From the NCBI GenBank assembly GCA_021794475.1, contig JAJYQS010000024.1:1-34202 (forward strand): DNA of 34,202 nt, given 5' to 3'. A model generated the notes under the pieces. It searched no databases and was not told the DNA's origin. It was given only the letters and a program-made list of their open reading frames with translations. This stretch comes from a bacterium. GTDB taxonomy: Bacteria; SZUA-79; Acidulodesulfobacterales; Acidulodesulfobacteraceae. Positions 21,876 to 29,749 of this stretch are shown in pieces; within the stretch, counting starts at the first letter, position 1, and every line of letters starts with the position of its first letter. The translations under genes were made by a program, and so were the position numbers.

Positions 21876-23216
21876 TTATTTTTTGTCTTTGTTATTGTCA
21901 TTGTCTTTGCCGTTGTTTTTTTCTTTTTCTTTATTGTTCTTTCTTCTTTTGACCCCTGTGTATATTGCGTGGGCAGCCATTCCTACGCCGGCAGCGCCAA
22001 ATAGGGCGACGCCGAATTCATCGGCTGTTGCTTCAACGCCCGGTATAAATATTTTAGCATCTAAATTTGGTTTTTCAAAAGGCGTCATCCTGTCCCAAAA
22101 AGCCGGTTCTGAACACCCAATGCAGCCGTGTCCGGCTCTCATTGGAAAACTCATATCCTGATTATATTGAGCAACAGTGCAGTTATTCCATGTAAAAGGA
22201 CCTTTGCAGCCCATCATATAAAGGCAATATTGCTTTTTTGCTCCGTCATCGCCCCATTGTTTTACATATTCGCCTGCTTCAAAATGACCCCTTCTGTAAC
22301 AGTTGTCATGCAGTCTTCCTGAATAAGCCCAGAGCGGTCTTCCTAAGCTGTCAAGCATAGGAGCTTTACCGATTAATATATATTCAACTAATGTGCCGAC
22401 TAAATTTACAGGATTAGCAGGGCATGCAGGTATATTAATAACCTGCCTGTTCGTAACGGAACTTAGTCCGACTGAACCTGTGGGATTTGGATATGCTGCC
22501 GGAATACCGCCGTAAGAAGCGCAGTTTCCGACGGCAATAATAACGCCTGCATTTTTTGCGGTTGCCTTAGTAATTTCAAGTCCCGTTTTGCCTTTTGCGC
22601 CTATTGTGAGAAATTTGCCGTTCATACCGGTAGGAATTGCACCTTCGACGACAAGAATATATTTACCTTTATATTTTTTTACAGTTTCATCTCTCCTTGC
22701 TTCAGCCTGATAGCCGGCAGGCACCATTATAGATTCCATATAATCAACGCTGACATAATTCAATATAATTTCTGCAGGGGTAGGGTGCGCAGTTCTCAGA
22801 AAAGCTTCCGTATTCCCCATGCAATCACTCATATCAAGCCAAATAAAGGGCGTTCTCGTTAAAATATTTGCTGCTCTGGCAACCCTCGGTGCAAAAATCG
22901 TAGGAAGCATAAGCGCCGAAGTGAGGAGGGCTGTCCACTGAATGAATTCTCTTCGTGAAATGCTGCTCGCAGAAAATACGTTGTTAAAATTTTCATCAAT
23001 ATCTTTTTGACTTTTAAAATATTCTTTTTCAAGATTGGTTAGGCGGGAATCTACTATATTTAAAGCTTCATCCGGGTCATCCGCAATATTTCTCAGAGGG
23101 TCCCATTTAAAATTTGTCTTATCGGTTTTATCATCATATTCATCAGAGCAAGCTCGATCGCTATTTTCTATTTTTTTTCCTTTAGCGGTCTTATTTTTTT
23201 CATCACCCTTTCCCAT
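21876..23216 (-). CDS. hyaA: [NiFe]-hydrogenase small subunit, with long pre-Tat extension
   Basis: 446 residues from ATG 23216, chosen because AGGAGG (23230-23225) lies 8 nt upstream; TTG 23222 is less likely. Residues 1-87 are hydrophilic and precede a Tat signal (SRREFIQW, Arg88-Arg89, core to APRVARA at about 115). The Fe-S domain follows. The proximal site reads DCMGNTEA (Cys132, Asn135), so the usual second Cys of CxxC is Asn; the other two proximal Cys are in GNCASYGGIPAA and ACPANP. Distal and medial ligands are normal: HDNCYRRGHF, CLYMMGCKGP, NNC and CIGC. The C-terminus has a membrane anchor (FGVALFGAAGVGMAAHAIY) and an Asn/Lys/Asp tail. The position equivalents of the two extra Cys of O2-tolerant enzymes are Gly. 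Confidence 0.95.
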   Translation of the reverse strand: MGKGDEKNKTAKGKKIENSDRACSDEYDDKTDKTNFKWDPLRNIADDPDEALNIVDSRLTNLEKEYFKSQKDIDENFNNVFSASSISRREFIQWTALLTSALMLPTIFAPRVARAANILTRTPFIWLDMSDCMGNTEAFLRTAHPTPAEIILNYVSVDYMESIMVPAGYQAEARRDETVKKYKGKYILVVEGAIPTGMNGKFLTIGAKGKTGLEITKATAKNAGVIIAVGNCASYGGIPAAYPNPTGSVGLSSVTNRQVINIPACPANPVNLVGTLVEYILIGKAPMLDSLGRPLWAYSGRLHDNCYRRGHFEAGEYVKQWGDDGAKKQYCLYMMGCKGPFTWNNCTVAQYNQDMSFPMRAGHGCIGCSEPAFWDRMTPFEKPNLDAKIFIPGVEATADEFGVALFGAAGVGMAAHAIYTGVKRRKNNKEKEKNNGKDNDNNKDKK

Positions 23217-23353
23217 TGCCAATTCCTCCTAAATTAGATATAAATTTGCTATATTTCAATCAACAATAATTAACCAATAATTAATAAGAAATAAGAAATA
23301 ATTAATAACTAATAATTAATAAGAAATAATAACCAATAATAACCGATTAAAAT

Positions 23354-23378
23354 TATACTATATAATGTATATAGTATA
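23354..23378. promoter_or_regulatory. 11-bp inverted repeat in the hyaA leader
   Basis: TATACTATATA, spacer ATG, then the perfect complement TATATAGTATA. It lies downstream of the predicted hyaA promoter, about 140 bp before the start codon. It could be an operator or a leader hairpin. All but one base pair is A-T, so chance is possible. Confidence 0.35.
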
Positions 23379-23427
23379 TTAAAAATAACCTCATTATACT
23401 TATCGCTTATCAATCGGCACTACAAAA

Positions 23428-23455
23428 ATTATATAACTATATAAATAAAAGTCAA
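23428..23455 (-). promoter_or_regulatory. sigma-70-type promoter of the hydrogenase structural operon
   Basis: Reading leftward, TTGACT (23455-23450) and TATAAT (23433-23428) are 16 bp apart. Transcription would begin near 23421 and leave a leader of about 200 nt before the hyaA start. It is the best promoter match in this divergent region. Confidence 0.55.
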
Positions 23456-23684
23456 ATATACTAAATTTTTGAAATTATTATAAAACGCGCTTTTATTTAT
23501 GTAAAAAATGAAAAAAAATAAAAAAAATGGTATATTATAATTATAAAATTTGATTTAATATAATTTTTTTTCTGAATATTGTATAAAAATAACGATTTTA
23601 ATTTTTTTTTTATGTTTAATTTTTTTAATCTATTTAACTTTTTTATTCTCCTAAAATATTTTCAGATATAACAATATAGTATAT

Positions 23685-23924
23685 ATGCATGAACTATCAA
23701 TAGCATTAGAAGTAATTGAAATGCTTGAAAAAAATAATTATTTAGAAGATATCAGAATAGTTAATGCGATTAATTTAACGATTGGTAATTATTCAGGGAT
23801 TGATAAAAATTATCTTGAATTTGCTTTTCAAAATTTAGGCGACGATAGGTTTTCTGAAGTTATTTTAAATTGTGATTATAATGAGACTGATGATATTAAA
23901 GTTAATGAAATAATAGCGGATTAA
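23685..23924 (+). CDS. hypA: HypA-like nickel chaperone lacking the zinc domain
   Basis: 79 residues against about 113-120 for HypA. The N-terminus MHELSIALEVIEMLE keeps Met1-His2-Glu3, the nickel-binding end. LTIGNYSGIDKNYLEFAFQNL matches the family's central part. The zinc domain, normally with two CxxC pairs, is absent. Only Cys63 remains. The last residues DDIKVNEIIAD match the strand that in HypA comes after the zinc domain, so this looks like an internal deletion of about 35-40 residues rather than a cut end. No frameshifted continuation with CxxC was found downstream. hypB follows after 136 bp. HypA hands nickel to the large subunit with HypB. Confidence 0.85.
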   Translation: MHELSIALEVIEMLEKNNYLEDIRIVNAINLTIGNYSGIDKNYLEFAFQNLGDDRFSEVILNCDYNETDDIKVNEIIAD

Positions 23925-24060
23925 TCACAAAAGAATAAATTCAATAAATATAAATTAAAGATTAAAGATAAATGGTTATTATAATGAATGAAGGAATGTA
24001 AGATAAATAATAAGATAAATAATAAAATAAGTAATAATAATATCAAATAATATTATATCA

Positions 24061-24771
24061 ATGGAGATTGAAAAATTGTATCCTGAACATAAAAAAATTT
24101 CTATTCAAAAAAACGCATTAGAAGCTAATGAAAATATTGCAAAATCTAACAAATCAAAATTTGAAGCAAGTAAAATATTTGTTGTGAATTTATTAAGCTC
24201 TCCAGGTTCAGGTAAGACATCCATGATAGAACGTATTGTGCCATTTTTAAAAGATTTAAATGTTAAAGTTTGTGTTATAGAGGGCGACGTGGAAACAGAT
24301 TTGGATAAAAAAAGAATAGACGCGTTAGGCATTCCTTCTTACCAAATTATAACAAAAGGCACATGTCATCTTGATGCTAAAATGATAGATAAAGCTCTTG
24401 TAAGTTCAAATTTTGATTTAATTAATTCAGATATTTTATTTATAGAAAATGTTGGCAATTTGGTATGTCCGACTTCTTTTAATCTTGGCGAAGATTTTAA
24501 AATTGTAGTTTTGTCAATTACGGAAGGAGATGATAAACCGTTAAAATACCCTGCGGCTTTTTATAAATCTGATATTATGATTATTAATAAAATTGATTTA
24601 TTAAATGTACTTGATTCCAGCATAAAAACAATTAAAGAAAATGCATTGTCAATAAATAATAAATTGAAAATATTTGAAATTTCGTGTAAAACAAATGAAG
24701 GCATTAAAGAATTAGCCAATTATTTTATGGAACAGATCATCAATAAACGTGAAAACAATGAAACTAAATAA
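24061..24771 (+). CDS. hypB: hydrogenase nickel-incorporation GTPase HypB
   Basis: 236 residues. The P-loop is SSPGSGKTSMIE, switch I region VIEGDVETDLDKKRI, and the metal-binding motif GTCHLDAKMID supplies the Cys and His that bind nickel or zinc at the G-domain dimer interface. FIENVGNLVCP and NKIDLL complete the GTPase signature. There is no His-rich N-terminus and no N-terminal CxxCGC motif, so it is a plain, non-nickel-storing form. GTP hydrolysis drives nickel transfer to HypA or the large subunit. nfo follows after only 21 bp and is probably co-transcribed. Confidence 0.95.
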   Translation: MEIEKLYPEHKKISIQKNALEANENIAKSNKSKFEASKIFVVNLLSSPGSGKTSMIERIVPFLKDLNVKVCVIEGDVETDLDKKRIDALGIPSYQIITKGTCHLDAKMIDKALVSSNFDLINSDILFIENVGNLVCPTSFNLGEDFKIVVLSITEGDDKPLKYPAAFYKSDIMIINKIDLLNVLDSSIKTIKENALSINNKLKIFEISCKTNEGIKELANYFMEQIINKRENNETK

Positions 24772-24792
24772 CTAACAAATGAATAAATCACT

Positions 24793-25638
24793 ATGTTACT
24801 AGGTGCCCACGTTTCAATTGCAGGCGGTTTAGAAAATTCGTGTGTTCACGCTGTGCAGACAGGTTCAAATGCTATCCAGATATTTACAAAAAATCAAGTA
24901 AGGTGGGATTTTAAAGATTTACAGGAGGACGCTGCGGCAAATTTCAAAAATTGTATAAATAAATTAAAGATAACGCCTATATCCCATATATCGTATCTTA
25001 TTAATTTAGGAAGTGCAGATGAAAATGTTGAACGAAAGTCATACAATCTTTTCATTGAAGAAATAAAACGATGTCATATTCTCGGTATTAATCAGCTTGT
25101 ATTTCATCCAGGTTCCAACAAAAATTTAACCGAAGATGAAGCAGTCAAAAAAATTTCTTTTAATTTAAAAAAAATAATAGAAGAAACAAATGCGTTGTAT
25201 GGCGACGATGTGTCGCTGACAATAGAAACAACGGCAGGGCAGGGCTCTACGATAGGTTATAAATTAGAGCATATAAGAGATATGATTAGTATTATAAACA
25301 GCGATAGGATGAAAGTTTGTATAGATACCTGTCATATATTTGCGGCAGGGTACGATATAAGAGGTGAAGACGGCTATAATAATTTTATGGAAACATTCGA
25401 CAGATTGATTGGACTTAACAGATTGAGCGCATTTCATCTGAATGATTCCATGAAAGATTTAAGTTCTAAAATTGACAGACATGCCGGTATCGGAAAAGGT
25501 TTTATAGGCACAGATACATTTAAATTTATTATAAACGACGGAAGATTCGGCAACACGCCTATGGTTGTTGAAACCCCGGGGAATGACAGTGAGCATAAAC
25601 AAGATATAGATATTATAAAAAACTTGAGAATATTATAG
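24793..25638 (+). CDS. nfo: endonuclease IV (AP endonuclease)
   Basis: 281 residues, the usual length. Diagnostic blocks are LLGAHVSIAGGLENS, AIQIFTKNQ, LVFHPGSNK, LTIETTAGQGSTIG, CIDTCHIFAAGYDI, FHLNDSMKDL and RHAGIGKGFIG. They supply the His, Asp and Glu ligands of the three-zinc site. It cleaves 5' to abasic sites in base-excision repair, in the cytoplasm. Its placement 21 bp after hypB is probably incidental, giving shared transcription but not shared function. Confidence 0.95.
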   Translation: MLLGAHVSIAGGLENSCVHAVQTGSNAIQIFTKNQVRWDFKDLQEDAAANFKNCINKLKITPISHISYLINLGSADENVERKSYNLFIEEIKRCHILGINQLVFHPGSNKNLTEDEAVKKISFNLKKIIEETNALYGDDVSLTIETTAGQGSTIGYKLEHIRDMISIINSDRMKVCIDTCHIFAAGYDIRGEDGYNNFMETFDRLIGLNRLSAFHLNDSMKDLSSKIDRHAGIGKGFIGTDTFKFIINDGRFGNTPMVVETPGNDSEHKQDIDIIKNLRIL

Positions 25639-25723
25639 AAAATATAATAAAATAATAAAAATAAAATTAAATAATTCGATTGTATTGTAATTAAGTGTAT
25701 ATTCCGTTGAGCTATCGTTATTT

Positions 25724-27094
25724 TTATTCTCGATAATTCTTGCTTTCTCCCCATAGCGCTTCAAGATGTGCTTTAATTTCTTTTTCCTTGCCGGTATCTT
25801 CAGGTCGGTAGTATATTTTATTTGAAAGTTCCTCAGGAAGATATTTCTGTTTTGCAAAATGGTTTTCATAATTGTGGTCGTATCTGTATCCTTTATGATA
25901 ATCAAGTTCTTTCATAAGTTTTGTAGGCGCATTTCTCAAGTGAAGCGGAACGGTTAGTCCGGGGAATTTTTTCACATCATTTAGCGCCGAGTCTATGGCA
26001 AGATAGCTTGCGTTTGACTTAGGACAGCTTGCAAGATATGTTGCCGTCTGCGATAAAATAATTCTCGCCTCCGGCATGCCTATTACATTTACAGCGTTAA
26101 AGCAGCTGACCGCCAGATTTAAGGCGTCAGGCTCTGCATTGCCGACATCTTCCGATGCCAAAATAACCATTCTTCTTGCAATAAATTTAACATCTTCTCC
26201 TGAATCAAGCATTTTAGCAAGCCAGAAAACAGCTCCGTCTGGATCGCTGCCCCTTAGACTTTTTATAAAAGCGGAGATAGTATTGTAATGCTCTTCACCT
26301 GTTTTATCATATTTTGATGTTCTTAAATAAGCCTCTTCTATTTTCGCTGCGTCAAGTATTATTTTATCGCCATTAATATCTGGTTTGGCAGTATTTATAG
26401 CAGTTTCAAGAGCATTCAGCATTATTCTTGCATCGCTGCCTGAATATCTTATAAGAGCTTCCCTGCCGTCTTCCTCTAAGTTAATTTTCTTTTTTTTAAT
26501 AGTTTCATCGGAAGCAAGCGCTCTGTCTATAATCAGGTTTAAATCTTCTTCAAATAGGGGATACAAAGTAAATACGGTTACTCTTGATAAAATAGGCGAA
26601 TTTATTTCGAATGAAGGGTTTTCTGTCGTAGCTCCGATTAAGATAAGGCTTCCTTCTTCAATTGAATGAAGCAGGATGTCTTGCTGTGATTTATTGAAGC
26701 GATGAATTTCATCAATAAAGATAAGAACAGGTTTTCCGTAATATTTAAAATTAGTATTTGCCTTGTCGATAATTTCTCTTAATTCTTTTACACCGCTTGA
26801 TACTGCAGAAATTTTATAAAACTCATAACCGGATATACCGGCAATTATAGTGGCAAGCGTGGTTTTTCCGCTTCCCGGAGGACCCCAGAATATCATAGAG
26901 CGTATAAATCCCGCATCAAGCATATTTTTTAAAGGTTTGTCTTCGCCAAGAATATGATTTTGTCCAAAGAACTCATATAGCGATTTAGGTCTCAGTCTTT
27001 CTGCAAGAGGTTGAAGAATGTTGTTTTTAAATTTGTTTGCAGCGGCATTGTTATCGCTTCCGTCATTATTGCTGCTATTATCAAACAGGTTCAT
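25724..27094 (-). CDS. rarA: replication-associated recombination AAA+ ATPase RarA/MgsA
   Basis: 456 residues from ATG 27094 (MNLFDNS). A start at 27133 adds a hydrophobic stretch atypical of the family. Near the N-terminus is PLAERLRPKSLYEFFGQNHIL, then Walker A GPPGSGKTTLA and Walker B LIFIDEIHRFNKSQQD. Sensor 1 is GATTENPSFEINSPILSR, and the C-terminal tetramerisation block includes SEDVGNADP-like SEDVGNAEPDALNLA and RNAPTKLMKELDYHKGYRYDH. RarA acts at stalled replication forks. Residues 5-22 are Asn/Ser/Asp-rich, another low-complexity addition. Its stop is 85 bp from the convergent nfo stop. Confidence 0.94.
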   Translation of the reverse strand: MNLFDNSSNNDGSDNNAAANKFKNNILQPLAERLRPKSLYEFFGQNHILGEDKPLKNMLDAGFIRSMIFWGPPGSGKTTLATIIAGISGYEFYKISAVSSGVKELREIIDKANTNFKYYGKPVLIFIDEIHRFNKSQQDILLHSIEEGSLILIGATTENPSFEINSPILSRVTVFTLYPLFEEDLNLIIDRALASDETIKKKKINLEEDGREALIRYSGSDARIMLNALETAINTAKPDINGDKIILDAAKIEEAYLRTSKYDKTGEEHYNTISAFIKSLRGSDPDGAVFWLAKMLDSGEDVKFIARRMVILASEDVGNAEPDALNLAVSCFNAVNVIGMPEARIILSQTATYLASCPKSNASYLAIDSALNDVKKFPGLTVPLHLRNAPTKLMKELDYHKGYRYDHNYENHFAKQKYLPEELSNKIYYRPEDTGKEKEIKAHLEALWGESKNYRE

Positions 27095-27331
27095 AAAGTT
27101 TAGAATTATCAGTAAAAAACAGTGAGAAATCAATCTATAAATCTTGTAATTTTGTCTTTAAATTGTTGATGCTGATACTGATTTGAAATATCAGCCATTT
27201 TTTATACAATTTATAATTTATATAGTTGTAATTATATCATAATTTTCTTTATTATTTCTTTTATTTTATTAATTTTAAGAGGCCCATCCTTAAGCCTAAG
27301 TTTTGTAGTTATATCAGTCCCCCAATTGACC

Positions 27332-27474
27332 GGAATAAAATAAGACACTATAAATTAAGTTAATAGGAGGATAAAAAGTTTATAAAAAATAAAATATATA
27401 TTGACAATATTAGTATTTTATTATAAATTATATAGTAAGTTAAATTATAACCAAAAAGTGTCTTAGTTTACTCC
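27332..27474. mobile_element. 143-bp inverted-repeat element, MITE-like or IS remnant
   Basis: The ends GGAATAAAATAAGACACT (27332-27349) and the complement of 27457-27474 (GGAGTAAACTAAGACACT) match at 16 of 18 positions. Inside is a strong AGGAGG (27365-27370) with no gene after it, as if the transposase was deleted. No clear target duplication was seen. Confidence 0.45.
27401..27427 (+). promoter_or_regulatory. possible promoter reading into topB
   Basis: TTGACA (27401-27406) and TATAAA (27422-27427) are 15 bp apart, slightly short. The site lies inside the inverted-repeat element and points to topB 100 bp downstream. Confidence 0.4.
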
Positions 27475-27530
27475 AGCAATATGGGATGGGGTTAGACCAC
27501 GGACAAAAATTAAATATAAACAGGAAATTT

Positions 27531-29558
27531 ATGAAACTAATCATTGCCGAAAAACCGTCCGTAGCCAAAGCTATTGCATCTTTTTTAGGCTCTTCAGCGC
27601 GGCATGACGGATACTTCGAAACTAAAGATTACACTATAACGTTTTGTTACGGCCATGTTTTAGAGCAGCTTGGTCCTAAAGAATATCTCGGCAGACCCGT
27701 CAATATAAACGACGCTCCGCTGATACCGGAAAAATGGCAGCTAAAAGTAAAAGAATCCGCCTCCGCCCAGTTTAAAATTATTAAATCGTTAATAGCAAAG
27801 GCTTCTGAAATAATAAACTTGGGAGACCCTGACAGGGAAGGTCAGCTCTTAGTCGACGAACTTATTGAATACTGCGGTTATAAAGGAACGGTCAAAAGAT
27901 TATGGCTGAACGCCTTAGACGATGAATCCGTCGCTAATTCATTTAAAAAACTCGAAGACAATTCTAAATATATTAATTTTAAGAACTGCGCTTTAGCCCG
28001 CCAGAGATTAGACTGGCTAATCGGTTTAAACGCTTCTATCGTTGCCACCAAAAAAACCAATCAATTATTGTCTATCGGAAGAGTGCAGACGCCTACGCTG
28101 TCGTTAATAGTAGAACGCGATTTAAAGATAGAAAACTTTAAGCCTCAGGATTTTTACGAAGTCTTTGTCGATATAGAACATATAAAGCCTTTTACGGTCA
28201 AATGGATTAAAGGCGATATTAAAACGGACGAAGAAAACCGCATTACGGACAAGCAGGCTGCCGAGAAATTAGCAGAAATAGTAAAAAACACTACCGGCAA
28301 AGTAATTAATTGCGAAAGCAAAAAAGGAACTTCTAAGGCTCCTAATCCGTATAATCTTGCAAAACTGACCAAAGACGCTTCGGCTAATTTCGGCTTTTCC
28401 GCAGATACGGTATTAAAATTAGCCCAGAGTCTATACGAAAAGGCTTTTACGACATACCCGAGAGTTGACAGCGAATATCTGCCGGAAGAACAGTTTGCCG
28501 GCAGCAAAAAAATACTGATGAACTTTAATCTGCCTGAAACAATAGATTTTAATAAAAAGCATCCCGCATGGAACACAAAAAAGGTCGATGCCCATCACGC
28601 CATAATACCGACGGTTAAAAAAGCTTTTGGACTTACTCCGGGCGAACAGAATTTATATAGCTTAATAGCGGACAGGTTCATTAATCTGTTTATGCCGGAA
28701 CAGGAGTTTATAAATAAATTAATAGAAATGGATATTAAAAACAATATATTTTCCGTTAAGAAAAAAATAATAACCAATCCCGGATGGTCTGACGAAAAAT
28801 CTCAGGATGACTTGCCGGACGTAAAAATAAACGATATCTTAAATACGGCGGGTTCCAGAATGGAATCTAAGCAGACCACTCCGCCCGTGAGGTTTACGGA
28901 CGGAACTTTAATAGCCGCAATGGCTAATATTCATAAATACACGGAAGACGACAAAGACATAGAAATATTAAAAGAGGTAAAAGGCATAGGAACAAGCGCC
29001 ACTAGAGCCAATATAATAGAAACTCTTATAAAGCGCGGATACATAGAAAGACAGAAAAAAAATCTTATTTCCGTTGATTTGGGAAGAAAGCTTATAAACG
29101 ATTTAAAAGGCGCCGAAAATATTAAACTCTTAACTTCCGCTCATTTAACCGCAGATATGGAAGAAGAGCTGAAATTAATAGAAAAAGGCGAAAAAACAAT
29201 AGACGAAATACTAAGTAGAGGCATAGCAGCGACTAAAGAACTAACCGCAAGCCTTAAATCCCTGCCTTTTTCCATTAAAGGCGTTCCGTATAATAACCCG
29301 AACGCTAAGGTAATCGGCAAATGCAGCTGCGGAGGAGATATAACGGAATTTTCAAAAGGATATAAATGCAATAAGTGCGGAGCTATCGTATGGAAGGAGT
29401 TTTCAGGAAAGAAACTTTCAATTAGAACAGCCGTCAGTCTTTTGAACAATAAAACAGTGTCATTGAAAGGTTTCACGTCAAAAGCGGGTAAAAAATACGA
29501 TGCCGTTTTGCGTTATAATTTTGATACAAAAAAAATAGCGTTTGTTAATAACAAATGA
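27531..29558 (+). CDS. topB: DNA topoisomerase III (type IA)
   Basis: 675 residues from ATG 27531, preceded by AGGA. An upstream ATG at 27486 adds 15 non-homologous residues. The Toprim domain begins KLIIAEKPSVAKAIASFLG and has INLGDPDREGQLLVDELI. The active Tyr is in TTYPRVDSEYLPEEQF. Other blocks are LALARQRLDWLIGLNASIV-like CALARQRLDWLIGLNAS, VDAHHAIIPT and GIGTSATRANIIETLIKRGYI. The C-terminal zinc ribbon is CSCGGDITEFSKGYKCNKCG. It decatenates and relaxes DNA. By eye its codons use more G and C than the hyp or rarA genes, which could mean transfer; TopB is also carried by conjugative elements. No other such genes are present. Confidence 0.93.
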   Translation: MKLIIAEKPSVAKAIASFLGSSARHDGYFETKDYTITFCYGHVLEQLGPKEYLGRPVNINDAPLIPEKWQLKVKESASAQFKIIKSLIAKASEIINLGDPDREGQLLVDELIEYCGYKGTVKRLWLNALDDESVANSFKKLEDNSKYINFKNCALARQRLDWLIGLNASIVATKKTNQLLSIGRVQTPTLSLIVERDLKIENFKPQDFYEVFVDIEHIKPFTVKWIKGDIKTDEENRITDKQAAEKLAEIVKNTTGKVINCESKKGTSKAPNPYNLAKLTKDASANFGFSADTVLKLAQSLYEKAFTTYPRVDSEYLPEEQFAGSKKILMNFNLPETIDFNKKHPAWNTKKVDAHHAIIPTVKKAFGLTPGEQNLYSLIADRFINLFMPEQEFINKLIEMDIKNNIFSVKKKIITNPGWSDEKSQDDLPDVKINDILNTAGSRMESKQTTPPVRFTDGTLIAAMANIHKYTEDDKDIEILKEVKGIGTSATRANIIETLIKRGYIERQKKNLISVDLGRKLINDLKGAENIKLLTSAHLTADMEEELKLIEKGEKTIDEILSRGIAATKELTASLKSLPFSIKGVPYNNPNAKVIGKCSCGGDITEFSKGYKCNKCGAIVWKEFSGKKLSIRTAVSLLNNKTVSLKGFTSKAGKKYDAVLRYNFDTKKIAFVNNK

Positions 29559-29749
29559 CCGATATAAACAAGAGGCGATAAAATTTGCCGGAGATACAAA
29601 TCTTCATAATTAATAATTTTTTTGTGCTATAATATAAAAATAAAACTAACGTATATAAAATTAACTATATAAAGCTAAGTATTAAATAATATTGAAAATA
29701 TAAATATGAAGATATTAATTAATACAAAAAATAAATAGGAGCCAAGATC

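Larger units (their letters stand above)
23223..23684. other. divergent intergenic region between hyaA and hypA
   Basis: 462 bp with A/T-rich imperfect repeats of AATAAGAAAT/AATAACC type (23265-23345). It holds a strong leftward promoter (23428-23455) and an 11-bp inverted repeat (23354-23378). Nothing clearly coding is seen. No convincing sigma-54 -24/-12 site was found. Confidence 0.6.
27134..27530. other. rarA-topB divergent spacer
   Basis: About 400 bp without a gene. It contains the inverted-repeat element at 27332-27474, a promoter inside it and the topB ribosome-binding site (AGGA at 27522-27525). The part before 27330 shows nothing beyond A/T-rich sequence. Confidence 0.5.

Noticed and set aside
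23223-23684. Sigma-54 promoter for the hydrogenase operon
   Set aside because: I looked for TGGCAC-N5-TTGC on both strands and found no acceptable match, whereas a good sigma-70 site is present.
23925-24060. A frameshifted zinc-finger continuation of hypA
   Set aside because: All frames between the hypA stop and hypB lack CxxC pairs, and the C-terminal strand is already present before the stop.
28154-28576. 140-codon leftward frame in topB
   Set aside because: It is antisense to conserved topoisomerase motifs.
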